Shown: one piece after another, positions 60,139 to 64,000 of the stretch
Numbering within the stretch: position 1 is the first letter of the stretch
Layout of the letters: every line of letters begins with the position of its first letter
NCBI GenBank assembly: GCA_015179025.1
Contig: WHUX01000013.1
Span: forward strand, 248,001 to 312,000
From: Terfezia claveryi
Taxonomy: Eukaryota; Ascomycota; Pezizomycetes; Pezizales; Pezizaceae
Reading direction: 5' to 3'
DNA: 64,000 nt
The notes under the pieces: model-generated
What the model was told of the DNA's origin: nothing
What the model saw: only the letters and a program-made list of their open reading frames with translations
Databases searched by the model: none
Translations under genes and position numbers: made by a program

Positions 60139-60456
60139 GGGTTGTGCCAACCAGACTAGGCGAGGGTAGTCTGGCAGACGAGATGACGAGACTAGGGCGA
60201 GGTCTGGCAGGGGCTAGGGCGAGGGTAGTCTGGTTGGGGCGAGGGTAGTGCAACCAGACGAGGCAAGCCAGACTACTCGTGCGTAACAAAACAAGGGTTC
60301 CCCTGTTAGGCACGAGCGCGGAACCAGAGCAAACTTTGTCTTAGTGTAGGCGTGCAAGATTCCTCCCCACAGCAACCCTGCGAGGGGTAGTGCAACCAGA
60401 CTACAGGCAACCAGACTACAGGAAACCAGACTACAGGAGGACGTGCAACCAGACTA
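60139..60456. repeat. Cluster of GTCTGGTTG-type transposon termini
   Basis: At least eight copies of the terminal core in 320 bp, in both directions: ends at 60158, 60167, 60226, about 60259, 60272, 60403, 60418, 60433 and 60456, mostly keeping TA at the edge. Short GCGAGGG repeats lie between them. It looks like repeated insertion of elements into each other's ends, or a breakdown product of such insertions. Confidence 0.7.
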
Positions 60457-60642
60457 AGATTCCTCGGTAGTGGCAACGCAGGGATGGACGATTAGTCATG
60501 GTGAATGGCATAAGTGGGGTTAAGACTGGATCTGGATGGACAACCCCCGATCCTTGGCGATAGTGAATGCTGTCGCAAAGCCCCGTAATAACAGTAGTAG
60601 AAGAGATATACTAGAGATTCAATTACAGCCAATGCACTCACA

Positions 60643-60735
60643 GGCTAGCCTCGTACAAACCAGTCTGATATATTTGTAGTGTTCGTAACCTCGCAACATC
60701 CCCCATAGACAACAGACTGGTTTGTACGAGGGCTA
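60643..60735. repeat. 93-bp inverted-repeat element
   Basis: Arms of about 24 bp (60643-60666 and 60712-60735) share TCGTACAAACCAGTCTG and its complement, with one indel. The loop is 45 bp. MITE-like or hairpin-forming. The motif CCAGTCTG differs from the CCAGACTA terminus family, so it is a separate element. Confidence 0.7.
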
Positions 60736-60839
60736 GTGTTGTCTGCCTAATCGCTACTCACTCACAAATATTCACTCACAGGCATCTTATCAACCAGTTA
60801 TATCAGGAAGGTACCCCCCAAAGTGGCAACAACCTACCC

Positions 60840-61100
60840 CCGTCCATTTTGAGGACGGTTGTAAGTATTCCCCCATTGCCTGTGGAAATCTTTTTTTGAG
60901 CAGCCTCCAAATATTTTCAATGAGATTGAGATCTGATGAACTTGCTGGCCAAGACAATCAGCGTACCCCATGCAGAGAAAATTAGGATTTATGACTTGGA
61001 GCTCCATCTTCTTTCACTTCTAATAATTCAATTGATGAATTGCTTGGAGTTCAAACCCCAATCGGCCTTTATATTTGTTCTTTCAGCTGCAGTTCTTTCG
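60840..61100 (-). pseudogene. Second Tc1-type transposase remnant, C-terminal part
   Basis: On the minus strand the segment EDGAPSHKS (near 61014-60985), with the second catalytic Asp, is followed across a frame change by WPASSSDLNLIENIW (near 60950-60907), the third Tc1 block, and then RLLKKRFPQ. Stops and a frameshift show it is dead. The N-terminal part is not recognisable. Confidence 0.75.
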
Positions 61101-61545
61101 AATTCGAACTAAAGGTGAATTCTATCTATATCCAGCTGCTCTCCAAAACACAATTGATATACGTGCATCCTAAAGCTAGAGCAATGAATCTTTCATTCAT
61201 ATTCTGAAATTAGAGGTTAGCGGTGTTGACCTAATGGGTAGTTTTAATCTTGGCATGAAACATTTAAGTAGCAAACATACCACGTGGCAATAATACAAGT
61301 ACTTTGTATTTCATCTTAAGTACTTCTTTCCACCATATTGATCAATGACTAAATATCGTTGACGCCCAAGAAATTTTTTTGTCGAATAGCATGGGTGGTA
61401 GGGTCGGGGTCGTTTTTATAAGCGGCATCTGGCGTCACCCGGTAGGTGTTACACAAATAAAGTCTCTTATATCTGACCCCACGACTAGCTCTCAAAATCT
61501 GACTTGGTGAAATCTTTAGACTGAATACTACGCTTAACAGGGGAA

Positions 61546-61562
61546 CCCCTGTTAGGCACGAG
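61546..61562. repeat. 17-bp repeat shared with 60300, part of a palindrome
   Basis: CCCCTGTTAGGCACGAG occurs here and at 60300-60316. Here it forms TAACAGGGG-AA-CCCCTGTTA; at 60276-60316 its complement CTCGTGCGTAACA lies upstream instead. Probably fragments of one inverted-repeat family. Confidence 0.6.
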
Positions 61563-61969
61563 TAATGAGGTTTGAATCACCCGTTGTAATCTACTGCGTA
61601 GACCCCTGGTTTTTTCGTGGAGCAACCGCACGCCGGGGCACCCTCTCAGAATGTTAGGTACGCTACTCCTGGCCGATAAGTAGGTTGCAACGGCAAGGGT
61701 TGGCCCATGACCTTTGTATATTACAAGCGCTGAACCATTGCACAAGACTAGGGGTAATCAAATCGAAAGTAAGTTCATGCAACTGCTTTTCAAGTGTCAC
61801 ACCTTGGCACTTGGCGAACACCATTATTGGCCAACTTCCATGGTGGCGTCATTTGAAGTTGGTGAATCTGAAGTAAGTTGCAACTGCAAGAAATCTTTGA
61901 GTTTCCAAGTTATCTAACTTCCAAGTTATAACTTGGAGGCATTTATTAGCGCCAAATATCAAATATGAA

Positions 61970-62060
61970 TACCACACTTAACCAGCATACCAAACACCAC
62001 CATACTGAATACCACACCGAATACCATAGTTAAGTACAAATATGCCGAATACCACAGCTC
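61970..62060. repeat. Degenerate GAATACCAC repeats before the Harbinger genes
   Basis: Five imperfect GAATACCACA-like units immediately upstream of the decayed Myb-like gene. Transposases of this class often bind subterminal repeats, so this may be the left end of the element. A 16-bp palindrome (CCAAGTTATAACTTGG) lies at 61921-61936. Confidence 0.5.
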
Positions 62061-63043
62061 CACGACCATGGACTCGAGGAGAGCTTGAGCACCTTATTGC
62101 TTGGATGGAGGATAACCAAGAACAATTATGAGGCAAGCAGGTTGCCTAGCATAAAGAAGTCAAAGAACAAGCATTTACAAATGAAGACCATATTACGGTC
62201 AAATGAATCACGGAAAAAATGGGCAATATCAAGAAAGCTTGGAAGGATGCGAAGGGAATGCAGACATGCTCAGGATGGGGGGTCAAGTCTGAGGATAATG
62301 AGCAATCGATTAATGATATATTGGAGCGAAAATATCCTTTCTTTTGGTGTTTGGAGGAGATATGGGGGTCACGACCAAATGTATCTGTTATTCTTCATAC
62401 CGAATCTATAGCACCTTTTCTCTCTACACAAGAACCTTCGAGTCAAATTCCTCCTGAGCCAACCGAAATACCCTTAGAGCCAATCTCTCTAATACTCACC
62501 GAGCCAATCTCTCTAATGCCTTCCGAGCCAATCTCTCCAATACCTTCCGAGCCAATCTCTCGAATACCTTCCGAGCCAATCTCTCGAATACCTACACCAG
62601 CTCGAAATTCAACCCCTGCTTCTCCTTTACCGAAGCGTTCGGAGAAACATGACATTAGTGCTATATTAAAGCGAGCTTTTGAGGATAAGCAAGCTGCGCA
62701 ATAAGAGTTAGGCTTGAAGAGAATTAAAGCAGAACAGGAGACAAAATTGGAGATTTCTTAGACAGAAAAGGAGATAAGATTAGAGGTCACTAAGATTCAG
62801 GCAGATGTACAAGTAAAGCAAATGGAGATATTTGCTCGTCTAACAAGGGATATGGTAGCTTCTGTTCGCGAGGTTCTGGTGGAGGTTCTAGTGAGAGTTC
62901 TAGCAGAGGTTCAGTGTTTAGCTTGTAGTAAAGTTGTAAGATTGCTAAGCTCATTTCGACATGTAATTCCTGCTTGTTTGGCTACTACATTAGGTTCAGG
63001 CTCTTCTTCTCTCTCTGGAATATTTCCTATATCTGCTTCTTGA
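62042..63043 (+). pseudogene. Harbinger-associated Myb/SANT-like protein, nonsense-riddled
   Basis: In PIF/Harbinger elements a small DNA-binding protein with a Myb/SANT-like domain helps the transposase reach the ends (family knowledge). One reading frame from the ATG at 62042 holds the pattern PWTRGELEHLIAWMEDN, then KMGNIKKAWKDAK, GWG, and FWCLEEIWGSRPN. A proline-rich linker of eight-residue repeats (PSEPISRI type, about 62460-62600) and a charged, coiled-coil-like tail follow. Stops interrupt it at 62129 (TGA), 62147 (TAG), 62204 (TGA), 62702 (TAA) and near 62760 (TAG), with no frameshift. Its tail overlaps the convergent transposase remnant; the true end may be nearer 62870. Confidence 0.75.
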
Positions 63044-63859
63044 CGTTCGATTTCTGCTTCTAACTAGGTCTCATCATCTCTTAAGTTATTGAGGATATTG
63101 TGAAGCACAATATAGGCCATTGTCTAATTATATACTCGACTATGACCTCGCTCTTTATTTTCTCTAATACGGATAGGAATCTCATAGAGAGTAGGCCAAC
63201 GAGCTTTGAGTACTCCAAATGCATATTCAATCTTGACTCATGGTATGGAAAGCTGATAATTGAATGCTGCATTAGTAGGCAGTCTTGTAGATAGCTCCTT
63301 GTATGGTGTAATTATGTATCTCTCGAGTGCATAGGCTTTATCTGCTAGAATATACTCCTCTGGATGGAAATATGTTCCGATTGCTCGATAAAGAGTAGTA
63401 GATTTCCATACTATAGAGTCATGTGCACTTGTAGTGTGACCTATAGATACCCATATGAATTGACCATTCCAATTGCATATTGCTTGTAAATTGAAGCCAT
63501 AGTTGTTTTTTCGAGAGAAATAAGCTTCCGGGTCGATTGTAGGCTTATCTCGTAGAACAATATTTGAGCCATCGAGGAAGCCAATACAGTGGCGGAAGAT
63601 ATGATGTCCACTCTCAGTAGGATAGTCCACTGGATGTAAAGGCCAGCGAATATACTCAGGTAGCAGCCTATATAGCAGCTTGATTGTCCGCCAAGTATAA
63701 TTCTATACTGTGCCAAACCCAATATTCAGTGCAATCTGAGTCCTTTCTCGAGTCCCACCCCCTCCTCCAAGCATATAGAGTGCTACGGCAGCCTGTTGAT
63801 ATATTGGCCTAGGACTGCGCCCGGTTTCAATAGCTCTATGGTCCCAATATCCCTCTATA
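62911..63859 (-). pseudogene. PIF/Harbinger transposase (DDE_4 type), nonsense-riddled
   Basis: One minus-strand frame carries the nuclease hallmarks: IGFLDGSNIVLRDKP with the first Asp (near 63585), FSRKNNYGFNLQAICN, SIGHTTSAHDSIVW with the second Asp (near 63430), ILADKAYAL with a third Asp, and, past a stop, KIEYAFGVLKARWP with the catalytic Glu. Stops lie at 63703 (TAG), 63238 (TGA), 63124 (TAG) and 63064 (TAG), again without frameshifts. The frame ends at 62911. The 5' part is cut off at about 63859 by what looks like another element. Convergent with the Myb-like gene, the usual two-gene Harbinger layout. Confidence 0.85.
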
Positions 63860-64000
63860 TGTCACAACCATCCTTTCCTAGCCAGGTTTGAGAGTCAGAC
63901 GGGATTCTGTCCGACTCTCATTATTGTTGATTGATATTGTTGTTATCTCTGTTTCCGAGATAAGGGGTCTCGGAAACCTTATTCCTTTCGGTGGCCTTGG
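63860..64000 (+). mobile_element. Possible LTR edge running off the window
   Basis: TGTCACAACC at 63860 resembles a fungal LTR start and coincides with the loss of transposase similarity. Two strong hairpins follow: 63889-63920 (8-bp stem, then 3 more pairs after a mismatch) and 63951-63977 (perfect 10-bp stem, GTTTCCGAGA / TCTCGGAAAC). The other end is outside the window, so this is inference. Confidence 0.4.

Noticed and set aside
1..64000. CRISPR arrays, operons, Shine-Dalgarno sites.
   Set aside because: The window is eukaryotic; no regularly spaced repeat-spacer array was seen.

Overview
The window looks like repeat-rich nuclear DNA of a filamentous ascomycete (Pezizomycotina). The evidence is short introns with GTRNGT-like donors and CTNAC-type branch points, a HET-domain gene, a RAD17-type checkpoint gene, a chromodomain Ty3/Gypsy element, and Tad1-like LINE, Tc1/mariner and PIF/Harbinger debris. 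The low gene density (six genes with good support in 64 kb) would fit a transposon-inflated Pezizomycete such as a truffle or its relatives, but that placement is inference.

Layout. Positions 1-3323 hold a seven-exon C2H2 zinc-finger gene. Positions 4475-7750 hold a three-exon RAD17/RAD24 checkpoint clamp-loader gene. Positions 7751-17750 are mostly non-coding, with low-complexity tracts, a 207-bp tandem duplication and one small reverse-strand membrane-protein gene (12187-12765). Positions 17756-24739 are a TA-flanked, inverted-repeat (MITE-like) element split by an intact chromodomain Gypsy retrotransposon (17853-24342), which has 704-bp LTRs that look identical and a 5-bp target duplication. 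Positions 25494-25963 are a MITE with a second MITE inside. C2H2 genes lie at 27150-28445 and 33297-34797. Positions 34800-48600 are almost empty apart from a SINE-like insertion at 47.8 kb. Positions 48607-50924 are a broken HET-domain gene on the minus strand. Positions 52.4-61.1 kb are a pile-up of LINE and Tc1 remnants, MITEs and about twenty copies of one TA-flanked terminus (GTCTGGTTG...), with a minimal C2H2 gene (58834-59224) in the middle. Positions 61.9-63.86 kb are a decayed PIF/Harbinger pair, and a new element with an LTR-like edge starts at 63860.

The genes do not form an operon or pathway. The most notable host-gene observation is that all four C2H2 genes carry a phase-2 intron at exactly the same place in the first zinc finger, which points to one locally dispersed family. 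The most notable mobile-element observations are a Tf1-type self-priming arrangement and a canonical -1 slippery heptamer in the Gypsy element, the dense colonisation by one family of TA-flanked termini, and a Harbinger pair destroyed by nonsense codons without frameshifts.
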